DNA from: Paralvinella palmiformis
Lineage: Eukaryota; Annelida; Polychaeta; Terebellida; Alvinellidae
Assembly (NCBI GenBank): GCA_025642065.1
Contig: JAODUP010000581.1
Span: 336,501-400,500 of the forward strand
DNA: 64,000 nucleotides
Direction: 5' to 3'
Shown piece after piece: positions 50,597-63,910 of this stretch. The position numbers were made by a program, and so were the translations under genes. The notes below the pieces were generated by a model. That model was not told the origin of the DNA. It ran no database searches and was given only the letters and a program-made list of their open reading frames with translations. Numbering within the stretch: position 1 is the first letter of the stretch; each line of letters opens with the position of its first letter.

Positions 50597-50929
50597 TCCC
50601 CCAAAGAGACGATATTTTTTACAATTGGTTGCTTTCATTGGGTCTGATTCATTTTGGTTGACAAAACACTAGATAATAGAACTGTTCAGTAATATAAATT
50701 TAATTTATCTTAAACTTTGTTATATAGATGGTTACATCTTATATGACACGATGAGCGTTCTTCGATTACAGATCTATTACTTCACGGGATATCTAAATAC
50801 CATAACAATAATTTCAGGCCAATCAGAAGGAAGCATAACGGACACTGTTTAACATTTAACATTCGACGAACTCATATACGTCGGTGGAAATCCCTTTAAC
50901 AAAGAAATGAAAGAGCAGATGAGAGAGCA

Positions 50930-50967
<38 letters not shown>

Positions 50968-51545
50968 CGCACGGTTCACGCTATGTGTACATCATAAATA
51001 ACTACTCTTGTAAAGAGGCTTCATGTCTGGGGGAGGGGGGGGGGGTCCATAAAACGCCGACGAATACCAGTCTTCGTGTGTTTCCCAGAACACCATCACT
51101 TCAAAGAAATGTTGATAACTGCTCGGAGACAATATAGAACTGTTAGCGTTTCGGCTGCTGATGAGGTAAGAAACGCCTCACAGAAACGATCACAGCTTTC
51201 CTTTACTCTGACGAGAATAGCTTGGTTTCTGATGGTCACGAGCTCCGTCAGTGGCCGTCCCGAGTTCGGGTCGACGGCGCTGAGACACGAAACTGTCCGG
51301 AGTCTTTTCGGATTCGTTTAGAATCGAACCAGGAGACGAACCAAAGATCGCAAATAAATGGGAGCGTTTCTTAGGAAGCTCACTGACATTTGTGCCAACA
51401 GAAAACGTCGGGAGGTCAACGAGAAAAGGTCAAAGGCAAATGGATGAGACATCAATGAGCGAGTGTAGCAATGAGTTAAAATGTCCGGCTAATTTATATA
51501 AAAATAGTGCAACTAGCAGCTAAATGATTGAATTTAATTTGTTTG

Positions 51546-51577
<32 letters not shown>

Positions 51578-52188
51578 ACGTATCGGTTGAGGAACGAGAT
51601 ATCGGTGTGTGTCAGTTTAGGAAAGAGATATCAATTTGTATGAGTCGAAGAATGAGATATCAACGTCTATCAGGTGAGGAACGAGATATTAATGTGTATC
51701 AGTTGGAATGACACCCGGACGCGCGGAAATAAAATACCAAAAATACGACACGGTACCTAAATCGAACGGAGCGACATCTACCGGAAAAAGAAGTTTCCAA
51801 AAAGTTTCCTAGAGTTCGGTCTATCCCAGTCACTTGTAATATACACACATCTATTTATCCCACATATTACTCGTTAGTAAGATGATGTTTAGGTTTTGTC
51901 AATGGCTGGTTGTCATGTCGTCCAACAGACGTTTGTTAGTTGAGGTGATTATCTGGGTTTTGCACTCTTCGTCGTGTGTTTGTGTACAGTATGTCGGGAC
52001 TGTTGGTTATTGTGTGGACCAGATATAATGACGTCAGCTCCTTGTGAAATCTTAGATCGATCGGCGACACCCGAGTGACGATTGTTCGGTAAACAATTGT
52101 TAACGTTCCGAGGTCGGGTCTTTGTTTGGGGGTGTCATATTCAGTTCGGCTGGCGGTGTAATGTGGGTACTGATTGGGTGAGGGGGGA

Positions 52189-52263
52189 CACGCACGCACG
52201 CACACACGCACACACACAAATATACACACACACACACACACACATACACACACACACACACAT
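52189..52263 (+). repeat. (CACG)n-(CA)n
   Basis: ACGCACGC then CA repeats with AT interruptions. Confidence 0.93.
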
Positions 52264-52341
52264 CTCAAGAATGGGTTGGAAGGCCTCTGATGATATAGAT
52301 ATCAATTTGTGAATTACTACAATAAAGGATGGTGACTGCCT

Positions 52342-52441
52342 GACTACTAATTAACTGACTGACTGACTGACTGACTGACTGACTGACTGACTGACTGACT
52401 GACTGACTGACTGACTGACTGACTGACTGACTGACTGACTC
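52342..52441 (+). repeat. (GACT)n array
   Basis: About 100 bp of pure CTGA/GACT tetranucleotide. A short echo (ACTGACTGACTGATTC) is at 47509-47555. Confidence 0.95.
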
Positions 52442-52867
52442 GCTCAGCCACTCGCCGGTAGGGAGGTGGAGTAAGCGATCAAATCGATCGATGCTGGAAA
52501 TTCATCGCTGCAGGTCGTCCTCTGACCCAACAGAGATGTCATAACATCGAGACCTAATGTCTACGCGATGAAGCCGGCGAGGGAGGAGTCCAGTCGGGTC
52601 TTTCTTTATCCCTACAATATCATCAATGAAAACAAACACCTCGTCACGAACGTGTCCTATCACAAGACGGGAATGTGGAAAATTGTCCCTCTCAACCGAC
52701 GTCGTTATGCTTCCGATAAACAGTGGCCTCGTTTAGACACACCGAGAAATATTTGATTGGTCGAATTTTTTAATCATTGAATTTGAGTATTTAATCAGTG
52801 GTCGGGGAATTTAAATTAAACATCATCAGCAGGATCAGAGAGGTGAATAAATCGAACTGGTTATTGC

Positions 52868-52869
<2 letters not shown>

Positions 52870-52962
<93 letters not shown>
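52870..52962 (+). repeat. (CT)n-(TA)n
   Basis: CT tract of about 51 bp joined to TA of about 42 bp. Confidence 0.95.
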
Positions 52963-52965
<3 letters not shown>

Positions 52966-53267
52966 TATTGTTTCACGTTGTATTCGTCGTAGTTTTTTTG
53001 TCAGCTGGTAACCGTGTAAGCTTGCACATCACCTAATTTAGCTTCATTATAGTAAATGCTCACTATCTGATAAAGATATAATGTCACTAGTCACATTCAC
53101 TGTGGCAGCACGTTTCAAATTCTACATATATATATATTAATATATATTTGTAAGTATATTATTATAATGGTGTTTAACCTTTCACTCCTATCCTATGAGT
53201 AAGAAACCACGTGGTTAAGCAATATCTGAGAGTAAGGAAAAAAAAGGTCGACAGACCGTTCTGACTT

Positions 53268-53335
53268 AAACCGGAATCGAAACCACAACAACTTGAAATC
53301 TGCGGCCAGTCGCGCTACTAGCTTAGCTTCGGAGA
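53268..53335 (-). mobile_element. tRNA-like head
   Basis: The minus strand has AGCTAAGCTAGTAGCGCGAC (box A) and GGTTTCGATTCCGG (box B). It is probably the remnant of another SINE. Confidence 0.45.
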
Positions 53336-53430
53336 GACTCGAATACGTTTTCAAACAAGTTTTAGAAAATACCCTTTTTTGCTTCTTTATTATATACGGT
53401 GTTGTTTTATCTCTAATTCTGAACGAATGA

Positions 53431-53465
53431 GGTGAAAGATGAAACATCTTCCAGACCTAACCCGG
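53431..53465 (-). mobile_element. SINE family A fragment
   Basis: About 35 bp of the body (GGTCTGGAAGATGTTTCATC on the minus strand). Confidence 0.4.
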
Positions 53466-54014
53466 AAATGTAGTTTTTTCACGCATACGACGGACGTGGC
53501 TTCTTTACTTTCGGCTTAATTTTGTTGACAACGACTAGATCGATCTTCCGCAGTATGCGAAGTCTGGCTGTTTTTTCCCCGCCTTTTGTGGCGAATTCCA
53601 CCACCCGTCTCGTTTACGTCGAATGACGTCATTCAGCAACGTGCCCATTGTTGGTTCAGGTGTTTTCCTTCCCGTCCAGTTTTCTAAAAGTGATCGGAAA
53701 TTTCGTGATCGGAAATTCATTAGCCCTTCATTACGTCAAATAGCGCCACCTTGCGGGCGGCGGATTATCACGACTCGCTGTTAAAAATGGACGCGAGACA
53801 GTCGTACATCGTTATATGTTTCTTTTATCGATGGAAAAAGATGGGTTTTTTTTCGCTGTGTCTTTGTCAATCACAAAACTGGCAAGCTTTTTCAGTTGGC
53901 GAAGACCAATCTAACGTATTTGTTCTCGTATTTCTGTCATAATACTGAACTTGATGCAGACGAATCCAGATAATTGTTTGTTTGTATAATAAATCATTAC
54001 ACCTGTCCAGAAAA

Positions 54015-54016
<2 letters not shown>

Positions 54017-54070
<54 letters not shown>
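54017..54070 (+). repeat. (TA)n
   Basis: TA dinucleotide, about 54 bp. Confidence 0.95.
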
Positions 54071-54076
<6 letters not shown>

Positions 54077-54555
54077 TGTAGACACACACATATATACACA
54101 CACATTTGTGGATAGCTAAACTAATACATATATGCACAGTAGTAGTTTTCTAGTAATCATGTATCAATCATTTGCAATTATATCTGATTTATTCAAATAT
54201 TGAATATGCGATTTAAAAATATACCACAATATAGTAAACATGAACGGATCGATGCCCTACTTATTTCTGAACTGTATATGTAGTAAATGCTATTTAACGG
54301 TTGCAGGGCTCCAATCCTTACGCCGCAAATATGGATAGATATGTTATTGTCGTGTTACATGTATTTTGTTTAAATGATAATTGTTAGCCACAAATCTATA
54401 CTTTATTATTGTCTTATAACCAGTCAGGTTGCAATCAGTGCTTCACGTCAGTCACTTTGATTAATCACCATCCGTTACATATTAGACAAAGGACATGAAA
54501 ACTAATACGAAATTCTGACATTCCGGAAATTAGATTTTGAAAAGGTATATAACTG

Positions 54556-54558
<3 letters not shown>

Positions 54559-54603
<45 letters not shown>

Positions 54604-54612
54604 ATATATATT
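54559..54612 (+). repeat. (TA)n with TT phase break
   Basis: TA tract interrupted by a single TATTAT shift near 54590. Confidence 0.94.
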
Positions 54613-54930
54613 ATAATGTTATTGTCGTGCCGCGTCAAATTCGCTTTACCCACCTTTCTAGAGTAAATTTCAGTTCTGCGAATGTCATTACATCCGACGT
54701 TACTTCACTCAGCTACGTCGCCTACGTCATAATAAAAGGACGTGAAATACATAAATTAACAATAAATGATAAAAGAAGATAAAGGAAATCAATTTAAAAT
54801 ACAACAAAAACACATTAAAACATTAAAACAATCTATATACAATAAAAGATTTACATGGAAATGCATTTTACGGCAGTATATAGGCCCGATTTACGTCAAC
54901 AACAGGCTACGTCACGGCTTTTGGAATCAA

Positions 54931-54931
54931 T

Positions 54932-55013
<82 letters not shown>
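54931..55013 (+). repeat. (TA)n-(TG)n
   Basis: TA tract of about 25 bp then TG tract of about 56 bp. Confidence 0.95.
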
Positions 55014-55014
<1 letters not shown>

Positions 55015-56084
55015 CTGTGTGTGGAAACGGTGGAACAATAAAGTACGGTTTATAAAGAGACATAAGTGGCCCATCTGTTTACAACGGGATCCTTCGTGAA
55101 GTGCTGTTAATAACGATCCAGAAGAGTGCACCAATGTCTCTAACAGTCCGACGTCAGTACAAGAGGAGACCGAATCTTGTAGCGGGAAATCCGCCTTGTC
55201 TCTTCCTAAGCACTTACAATACGTCTGATGTCGTTTAACCGGGAAATAACGATTCTCTACATAGTCGAGTAATGCCAGTGATTTGGGCGAAGGTCTGGAA
55301 CAGAAGGATTCCGGCACGTCGGTGACAAGATCCGGACGGAAAATCAAGGGTCTAAACGTTCAGAGGAAAGGCGCACCGTTGTCATATTTCCAGGACGGAT
55401 ACAAATTTGTTCACGCGAATGATAAATGATATCACGACCGACCATATATTACAAAATTCAGTAGAAAATCTTAGTGACTCCATTAAAATCTCCATTTTTT
55501 TGACGGCACCCTGAAGCCAGACAGAAGACCGGTTACTCCAGAAGTCTGACGTTACTATTTCGAGATATTTGTATGACCCCCGTATAACGAAAGACGAGGT
55601 CACAGTTTGACATATAGGGAAACTGGGGGAAGGTGAAGGCCATTCTAATTTAGGTCAAATCGAATAGATGTTGATTTCATCCGGTTAGATAGCATGGATT
55701 AGTTCGTGTACTTTTCCCTATCTAGTCATATATGATTCCCGTTAGCTCACGTGACACCTTCCCTTTTTATGCCCGTGCAGAACTGGGCTGCACTGCACAT
55801 CTGATAACGTGCACATGTAAAAAGGAACACATAATACGTATACGTTTCAGATTACTGTACACGATTACGTTTCATATATTAAAAGTGTGGAGTGGAACTG
55901 CAGCACTGTATCTAAGCCATCTGATACCAAAGTATATATAAGTAACACTGCTGGTTTGTTGCCCCAATGTATTTTTGTATAAAATGTGTTCGTGCTATGT
56001 GAACTAGAACAGGTTTTAATTCTATTTTCAATGTAAAGCCGCTTGCAGAGCTTGATTAAGTTTATTAAGGCTCTACATACATAC

Positions 56085-56117
<33 letters not shown>

Positions 56118-57084
56118 GTTGTTATTGTTGTTGTTGTTATACTCAAATAACAAATGGATTCACTAGAAATGTGACGATGAAATGTTTAAGTGTTGCTTAG
56201 GGTGCTCAAAGGAGAGCCATTATGGCTTTATCAGTTTATACACGGTGCTCAATTCCTGTTTTGTTTTTAGAGTAGAATATCAAAACAAATTGGATAAAAT
56301 AAACTGTCAGACCCTCGCGTAACCCAAAATATCTAAAGTTGTTAAATGGTATGTTCAATGTATAGTTGGGTGCCTTGTCGTCTTTTCAAAATATGCATTA
56401 ACAGTGAATATTCAAATCAACCTATATCAATATTATTCTGAGCACATGTTTGTTTGTTTACTTGAAATGACTTGGTTTTTGAGAACGAGGCGTGAAACCT
56501 TGACATCCTTAGCCTAACCTAGAGTTTCGGAAGAAAAACCTATTTACGAATACAACAATACAGTTGGTGCAACCAGCCTGGAATTTTACTGAAACGACTA
56601 AAAAACATGCACGAAGATTGTTCTGCACTTTCGTAACACGAAGCGTATACTGAGCTGTGAGATTTATGTAAATAAATCAGACCGTATCAGTTAGTAGTAA
56701 TCGTTAGTAGGTTGATCCAGGCAGGATGACTAAGCCAGGGTATCTATGACTTACGCGATCCAGAGCGCGTGACTTTTTCGTTCCCGTCGTAACGATCTGG
56801 CCACGGAGGAAGCCATTGGATGGCAGCCATACAATCATTTGGTATATTCCGTTATATCAATCATTTCGTGTATGATGTGAGAATATTAGGGCCCGAATTG
56901 GTATTACTGTTATGAGCATTATATATTTTATTCCTAATATCTGTGAATGAACTGTTCCTTTAAGCAAAGCAAACCCGATAGTACTCGTGTTACCCACGGG
57001 ACTTTTATATTAAGTTGTAGTGTTGTAATCCGTCAAACACTAACAAAGCTAATTCCACGAAGATATTTAAATTCAGGATGATGT

Positions 57085-57377
<293 letters not shown>

Positions 57378-58343
57378 GAGATTAAAGTTAATACAAATGT
57401 AACAATATCTTCATAATGTTTTGATATTGTTTGCATAGTCAAAGCAATAAGGTTTCAGTGACGTCACAACTTGTGACGAATGAGAACAGCTTCCCAGCCG
57501 GTTCTCCAATAACCCGGAGATCGTACATCTCCCCACCTCTGTAATCACCGCAATACCGTAACTATGCCAACGTCCGTGCAAATAAAGCCGTCGAGTGTCA
57601 ATCGTATGATTTTATTGGTGCCAGTCGAGTGTGGCCGAGAGTGAATGAGAACAGTTCGAGGACCGTTACGGAGGTGTCGGGGTCGATTTTTAAAATGTTA
57701 CGATCTGACCCGATTTGAACATTGGTCGGAATGGCAAGGACAGAACTCTCAACGAACTGACGACGAAATGACATTAGATAAGAGCCTTTCTTGGATTCTC
57801 CCCCCCCCCTCTCTTCATTTTGCTCCTCTGTCTTGCATCTGGACGGCCGCCATGGCAAGCAACGGTCGTTCGTATATAATCCCTAAAACTAGTTCGTCAA
57901 GGTGAGAGCCTCAAACGTCTTACAGCACCGATGGTGCCTTTAGTATGGACGACGACACACGTTGGCAGGCGTATTATTGTGGCTTGATACGTTAATCCTT
58001 CTCTCAGCTTATAAACATTCCACAAAACAGTGTCCTTGAATATCCCGCCAAGGTATCTTGTATCGCTTTGTTCCGTGTTTATCCAATTTGCTCATCATAC
58101 CATTCTTACCCTTGACATTTGTACCCCCAGTTATTTTACTTAAAGCAAAATTATAATAACAGTAATGGAAATATGAAACCAATTTTCACAATCTCCGTAA
58201 AACAGTTCTTGGGCAAGGTGTTTGTAGGCGTACACGAGCGGGCGGCGGATGCTTGGAAATGGGTTAGAATTTATGGTACGCTTTAATACCATGTTATGTT
58301 AAATATGTACCATTAAATGCGTCGTCTTCATGTTTTTAAACAG

Positions 58344-58403
58344 ATTATCAAAAGAAAATTAAGGAAGTTCCGAAGTTTCCTCCGACGAGACACAATACCT
58401 ACA
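58344..58403 (+). CDS. nAChR-like receptor subunit, exon 2 (60 nt)
   Basis: Acceptor CATGTTTTTAAACAG|ATTATC and donor ACCTACA|GTAAGTA. The exon is 60 nt, phase 1 at both ends, and adds 20 residues (about 38-57), reading DYQKKIKEVPKFPPTRHNTY with its split first codon. The segment is basic and proline-containing and is not part of the conserved receptor fold. It lengthens the stretch before the first helix of the ligand-binding domain. Being symmetric, the exon could be skipped without a frameshift. Confidence 0.62.
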
Positions 58404-58747
58404 GTAAGTAAACACAAATTGTGTAGGAAATGTTTTAGGATTATGACAATTGATGTTCATCCCTTTGTATGAGATAAAACTATAGAAACGACAACATTGT
58501 TTACAAAGCATTGAATTTTAAAGCCTTCATTTAAATGACCACATCCGGTTAAAATCTCACCACTTCGAATTTATTAAGTACACGTGGTGCACCTACATGA
58601 GCTAACTAGTAACGTGACAGGTTATGGAAACCCATCACCAGGTTTGAAATCCCTATCTAGCTAATACTGAAGAGTGTCTCATCCTTGAATTCTCACTTTC
58701 TGTAGCGTCATCCAGGTAACGATTACGAAATAATTACTCCATTACAG
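58404..58747 (+). other. Intron 2 of receptor gene
   Basis: 344-nt intron between two phase-1 splice sites. It is AT-rich, without a recognisable repeat. Confidence 0.6.
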
Positions 58748-58917
58748 GTTATCCGGTCTCTAGTGAAAACCATACATACGGAAAGCCGCTAACAGATGAA
58801 CAGAGACTGCTGAAGGAACTGATGACGGACTACGATCCCCATACTCGGCCTGTGTTCAACGCCTCTCACGTGGTCATCGTCAAGGTCGGCATCACCTTGA
58901 ATCAGATCTTTGATTTG
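58748..58917 (+). CDS. nAChR-like receptor subunit, exon 3 (start of ligand-binding domain)
   Basis: Acceptor CTCCATTACAG|GTTATC and donor GATTTG|GTGAGTAA; 170 nt, phase 1 in and phase 0 out. It encodes the N-terminal helix and first strand of the extracellular domain. The helix is LTDEQRLLKELMTDYDPHTR (residues 72-91), followed by PVFNASHVVIVKVGITLNQI and FDL. This fits the family pattern LxxxLxxxYxxxxRPVxNxSxxVxVxxGxxLxQIxDx of nicotinic acetylcholine receptor subunits. The exon stops in phase 0 right after the QI(F/M)D(L/V) motif, where many nicotinic genes have a conserved intron before a small 45-nt exon. Two N-glycosylation sequons (NHT and NAS) are visible. The Cys-loop, the transmembrane segments and any vicinal Cys pair lie outside the window, so alpha or non-alpha identity and transmitter (acetylcholine or another) cannot be decided. 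Confidence 0.9.
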
Positions 58918-59177
58918 GTGAGTAACCACCGTCGTCATGACGACGAAGTACCATAACCGCGCTTAGTTAGTTAGTTTCGTGGTAGAATCTAATAAGTCCT
59001 CAACTCCAGCGAAAATGAGGCAGTGAAGATGCACCCGGTGAGGATGATGTGGCTGTCATTCTGCCTGCTTATCTTTGATAAAAAGTGGATTGCATTACAT
59101 TACATGATCGTGGGAACTGAAACTTGTATGTTTTAATACTTATATACGGGTGACTATACAAACAGATGTTATTCTCG

Positions 59178-59484
59178 TCATAACCACGTCATTTACCTAT
59201 TGGAATGAGCTGTTCCATTAGTCATAACCACGTCATTTACCTATAGAAATAAGCTGTTCCATTAGTCATAACCACGCCATTTACCTATTGGAATGAGCTG
59301 TTCCATTAGTCATAACGCGCCATTTCCCTATTGGAATGAGCTGTTCCATTAGTCATAACCACGTCATTTACTTATTTGAATAAGCTGTTCCATTAGTCAC
59401 AACCACGTCATTTACCTATAGAAATAAGCTGTTCCATTAGTCATAACCACGTCATTTACCTATTAGAATGAGCTGTTCCATTAG
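59178..59484 (+). repeat. 44-bp minisatellite, 7 copies
   Basis: Unit TCATAACCACGTCATTTACC plus TATTGGAATGAGCTGTTCCA plus TTAG. Copies differ at a few positions (for example TATTGGAATG alternating with TATAGAAATA). A further partial unit (TGTTCCATTAGTCATAGCCA) follows the SINE at 59843, so the array was split by it. Confidence 0.92.
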
Positions 59485-59840
59485 GTTTTGTTGTTCGGGG
59501 AGAATCCCCAGGCTGTCGCTTAATCAGCACAGCCTTTATGTTGCAGTGGTTGAGGAACCTCCTCCACCACCACTCACAGGGGAGCAGTACGGAAAGATGG
59601 AGCCGAAATACCCTGAGGGTGGTCACTGCCAGAGTGTTTTACGTCCTCAGGGGGTTTTTAACGTCCCCCTTTATTTTAAATAATTCAGTGGAGACGGCAG
59701 CGCCATTTAACGTGGTCAGCCACCCACGATGTAGTGAGCCGAGAAATTAATCCCTGGAAAAGTTTCGACCTCTTACGGGTTCGAACCTGTGACCGTTGGC
59801 ACCAAGTGCCGGGTACTTAACCGCTAGGCCACCGGAGCAC
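59485..59840 (-). mobile_element. SINE family B, full length, inserted in a minisatellite
   Basis: On the minus strand the element starts with a tRNA-like head, GTGCTCCGGTGGCCTAGCGG (box A), followed by CAGGTTCGAACCCGT (box B). A long central part follows. It ends with a tail around GGGGATTCTCCCCG that can form a hairpin. The element interrupts a 44-bp tandem repeat whose sequence TGTTCCATTAG lies on both sides. That may be the target-site duplication or simply the repeat unit. Confidence 0.8.
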
Positions 59841-60494
59841 ACTGTGTTCCATTAGTCATAGCCATGTCAATTTATAGTTGGAACCTACTCAAATTACCTG
59901 TGTCAGTGGGTCATTTCCCACTTTATTTCCCACTTAAGAGTATAATATTTTAGACATTTCGCGGTAAATCTGGAGATCTGTGAAATATCGATACTGGTTC
60001 TCGTTCATTCGGTAGGGGGTTTCCCCGACGTCATTGGAGTGGAAGATCCTGAATAGCAAAATTCCAATATTTCAGTATTTCTATGAGGATGGTGCGTTAC
60101 TTTATAAGCCAATGGCCACAATAAATAATTTTAAAATCTAAACAATGTCTAACAGTCGATCAGATTTATGACCATTCATTAAGCAGAACTGCATCTTCCT
60201 TCGAAAGCAGCTTATCCGACCATCAGAAAACTTGCCCATCCCGAAGCTGTTACAAATGAGCGAGATTGTTTTGGTTTTATAATCTGAACTCCCTTTCTTG
60301 TAACAGTGCGCTGTAACAGCGATTTATAGGGATTCAGTTGTATGGACAGTTACGTATTTTTTGAAATGTTCTAAATGTACTAAGCCCGCTTCTGATTGGT
60401 CGGACTGTTTATCCGCTATTAATCCAGGAATCCTGAAGACATAGAACAAGTCACTGGTGGATGATCGTATGCGTTTATAAGTCGATTATATGTC

Positions 60495-60626
60495 GATGTT
60501 TGATGTTTCACGGCCACTTTTGTGCACGTGATAGGCTAAATGGGCCGAACGACCTCCAAAGATAATGAAGCGAAGTCAAGAGATGAAACACCCTTCAGAT
60601 ATACCCACGCCGAGATTCGAACTCAT
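60495..60626 (-). mobile_element. SINE family A, 5'-truncated near box B
   Basis: The minus strand begins at GAGTTCGAATCTC (box B) and continues through the intact body to the 3' end. It lies in intron 3 of the receptor gene. Confidence 0.85.
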
Positions 60627-60642
60627 ACATTATAAAATCATA

Positions 60643-60679
<37 letters not shown>

Positions 60680-61532
60680 TACGCCCTGTTCCCTATGTTC
60701 TCTTCCTAGTTGAACTTCCTAGTAAGAAAATCCATCCCTATGTTTCATGATAGAGATAACGAATGTTTCGATGTCCAAAAATGGCACAGAACGGGCCATA
60801 TTGTTTTTGATCGAACACCGAAGTAAACACGCCTCCATCGTTATACAGGGATGAATTTCGATCATGGCAGGTTCGGTGTGACCCCAATGACGTCGCACCG
60901 AAAATGGCGCCATCACGCGAGATTCAACTCAAGCAGACGAAAACCGGGCTTCACGTTTGGCTTTTGCCGGTAAACGAAACAAGAAATAGCACGAAGTTAA
61001 GTTGATATCAGCATAACTTTGACACGATTTGAAACGAGCATATACGTCAATTTCAAGATCGTTTCCCATGACCTTTAAAGACGCGTTAATTTCAAATTAA
61101 AGCTCCGGTAAACATGGCAATTTGATTAATTAAACGAGACAGGAAGTTGTATTTGGCGCATGCGCTTCTCCGGATGGGTAATCCTCGACGTCCAGTGGAC
61201 AATAATCAAACACAGGCTCCATCGATCCATGTACAGATCGCTCTCTGGATCGTGACCGCATCATCTCCAGTATATATTAGATAGGACCTGATTACGCCTG
61301 GCTTTGGGCAGCCAATCGGACGCCGATCTGTTTAAAGGGAGCTTCTTCGGGCTGGCGATTCTCCGTGGATAATGCCCAACGTCGGACTGGACATTTGTTT
61401 GTTCTAAACCGGTGCCCGATGGCCGCCAGAGGTCGACTACTGCTTTGAGAGTAGTTCATTATCAGATGGAAGTAGGTCACAGCATGTGCCGTTTGAATTA
61501 GGTCCGTTGGCAAAGACGAAATTTGGATTTTC

Positions 61533-61612
61533 ACCCGCAATGGCTTAGGGATTAAAATGGCCGACTAGAAATCGTTACGTTCTCGGTTCGAATTCGGAAA
61601 AGAAAAAAAAAA
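61533..61612 (+). mobile_element. tRNA-like head with A-rich end
   Basis: GCAATGGCTTAGGGATTAAA (box A) and TCTCGGTTCGAATTCGG (box B), followed by an A-rich stretch. It is a tRNA pseudogene or a very short SINE. Confidence 0.45.
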
Positions 61613-62389
61613 CGCTGATATATCTATATATTGGCTTATTAGGATCGTTAACTGACTGACTTATACTCAGGATACACTGACTGACTCGTTAGAGATGTAT
61701 TATTTTAGCTTGTGAGACTATGATGGTGTGCCATAGCGACACCATTCGCCAGATGACACCACCGTGCTACTACGTTATATATTCCGGGCGCCGTGTGTTA
61801 CAAGAGGTTTTATTTTTAATTTGGGTTGGCTCATTCTCAACATACATGTCACTGACGTTTACGGTAAAAGAATCGACGCTAATTAACTCACTGAAATCGA
61901 TATTGGCCAGACTTGCGATATCCCATAGTGAAAATCTGATTCCCTACACATATATGCAAACACATATATTTGCAGGTAATTGTAATTTTGATTTAAATTT
62001 TACGCATTTTAGTCTCTATACCATCCATATATATATTTTTGGTATTTAAAATGTATTAAAATCATATAAAAACTGTATTTATTATTGCAGTAAAGCGTAC
62101 AAATAACTAAAATTGGTAATTCTGCAGATAGTTTTTCGATTATGCAAGCCAAGCCGATTTCATTCTTTAAAAGTAATAAAACTTATGATACGCTACTCTG
62201 CCTACTTTGCCCGGTGTCAGTTCCGCTGTGCCACTTCATCAATAACGCTGGCCCACTTCTCTTTGACACGGCTCGGTGGAGGCTTCGTTATCTCTTTTCT
62301 TTGTCGTCTGTAGACGCTTGGTCGGGACGTGACTTGGTGTATTACGCTCGTATAGTGCCGACTCGCACATAGTAAGGCGAAGCGTCGGC

Positions 62390-62594
62390 GTGATGATGAT
62401 GATGATGATGATGATCGATGTTTTACGGCCACTTTTGTGTACACGGTAGGCTAAATGGGCCGAGCGACTTCCGAAGGTAATAAAGCGAAGTCGAAGACGA
62501 AACACCCTTCAGATATGCCGGACGCCGAAATCCGAACACGGGTGCCAGTGATCTGTGATCCAACACGCTACCATTAGACCACGGAAACGCCCTA
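62390..62594 (-). mobile_element. SINE family A, full length
   Basis: A full copy including the head (GGCGTTTCCGTGGTCTAATG) and a (ATC)n tail of about 25 bp at 62390-62414. No clear target-site duplication was seen. Confidence 0.85.
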
Positions 62595-62699
62595 GGATAA
62601 GTATCGGTAGCGATGTGGCTGGATCCACTCTATGAGTAGACACCGGAAACTGGGTATCCACGTTACATGAAAATACAAAAAAACCATTACAATTTTCGA

Positions 62700-63780
62700 T
62701 ATCTTATCACCTGGTGTTAGTTGGCAAGTGAACGCCAGGTGTACGTCATGGTCTTTATAGAAGCTCGTAATTGAAGATTTTTGCCATTTAATGCCTTATC
62801 TTTACGTTGGTGTCATCTAAAACGACTGGCTCATCTATAGGTCACGTGTTCTTGTTTAATATTTTGGATTCTGTGGGGAATGGGGGTGGGGGGGGGGGGG
62901 TAAACACGGGAATGTCGCGACACTGTTGCCGGGAGATCAATATTACATAATTGAAACACCGAGGTAACAGCGACATTCGAACCCACGTCTGGAACAGTGC
63001 AGCGCGTGCCTTTCTCCCTTAATATGATTGGAGAAAAAAATGACACTCCACATTTTAAAATCCTACCCGGCTTAATCCACACCATCCAAGGGTTCGCCAC
63101 CAGCTCGATGTTCCCCGCCGCCGACGACGTGGCTGTTTGCGGATTGTTGCATCTCCGGCGAAGAGGAAAAAGCCTCATCCAGTCGGCTACCGGAAATAAG
63201 ATGGCGTGCCAGGAGCTAATCGTCGCCGGCTATTGATTAAGCCATTGTGCGTGTCTTCCCACCTGACGGCCGACAACCACGCGAAAGCAATTTAAGCTGA
63301 CGTCGCCGACCGATCCGTGGAACTGATTACAGGTGACACCTGAGATCTTCCGATGGCTTCGTCATCGTCGCCGTGGACGCGGCTATCATCGTGCCGAGTG
63401 AATTTACGGCACTCGTCGCCGGCGTGAATCGGCTAAGGGATCCCGACCGTATCTGCCCGTCGTTGATGGATGCTAAGTCCGGATACACCGGGGGAAGTAT
63501 ATCATCATCGCGTCGGCTCATTAAAGGGGGAGGAAAATTTCAAAATTGCGCACGTTCGGGCTGACGTCAGTTCATTAGCGTTCCGTGACACATTGAGACC
63601 TGCGTGCATCATGGATACGTCACCTACATTAGCAACGCACTTAAGTACCAACACTTATATACATTTTACAAGTACTCCCCAGGTAAATGAAGCGATATTG
63701 GGATTTGGCCTAATGTACTTAAGGACTCTGTTTTTCTTGTTAGAAAATAGAGCCGGGAATAATGCTAATAATAAAAATAA
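62700..63780. other. Unique, GC-richer intron sequence
   Basis: Between two family-A SINEs. It contains a poly-G tract (62885-62901) and CpG-rich sequence with open frames on both strands. No exon with family resemblance was found. Confidence 0.25.
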
Positions 63781-63783
63781 TAA

Positions 63784-63910
63784 TCGGCGTGGACATATCT
63801 GAAGGGTGTTTCATCTTTGGCTTCGCTTCATTACCTTCGAAGATTACTCGGCCCATTTAGCGTACCACGTACACAAAAGTGGCCGTAAAACATCAATCAT
63901 CATCATCATC
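63784..63910 (+). mobile_element. SINE family A, 5'-truncated
   Basis: Starts at CGGCGTGGACATATCTGAAG and runs to CATCAATCATCATCATCATC. The head is absent. Confidence 0.85.

Noticed and set aside
59468..59750. Two overlapping 70-codon frames on the plus strand
   Set aside because: They lie inside the minus-strand family-B SINE.
62831..63564. Open frames on both strands in the GC-richer end of the window, considered as further receptor exons
   Set aside because: None resembles any part of the ligand-binding domain, Cys-loop or transmembrane segments.
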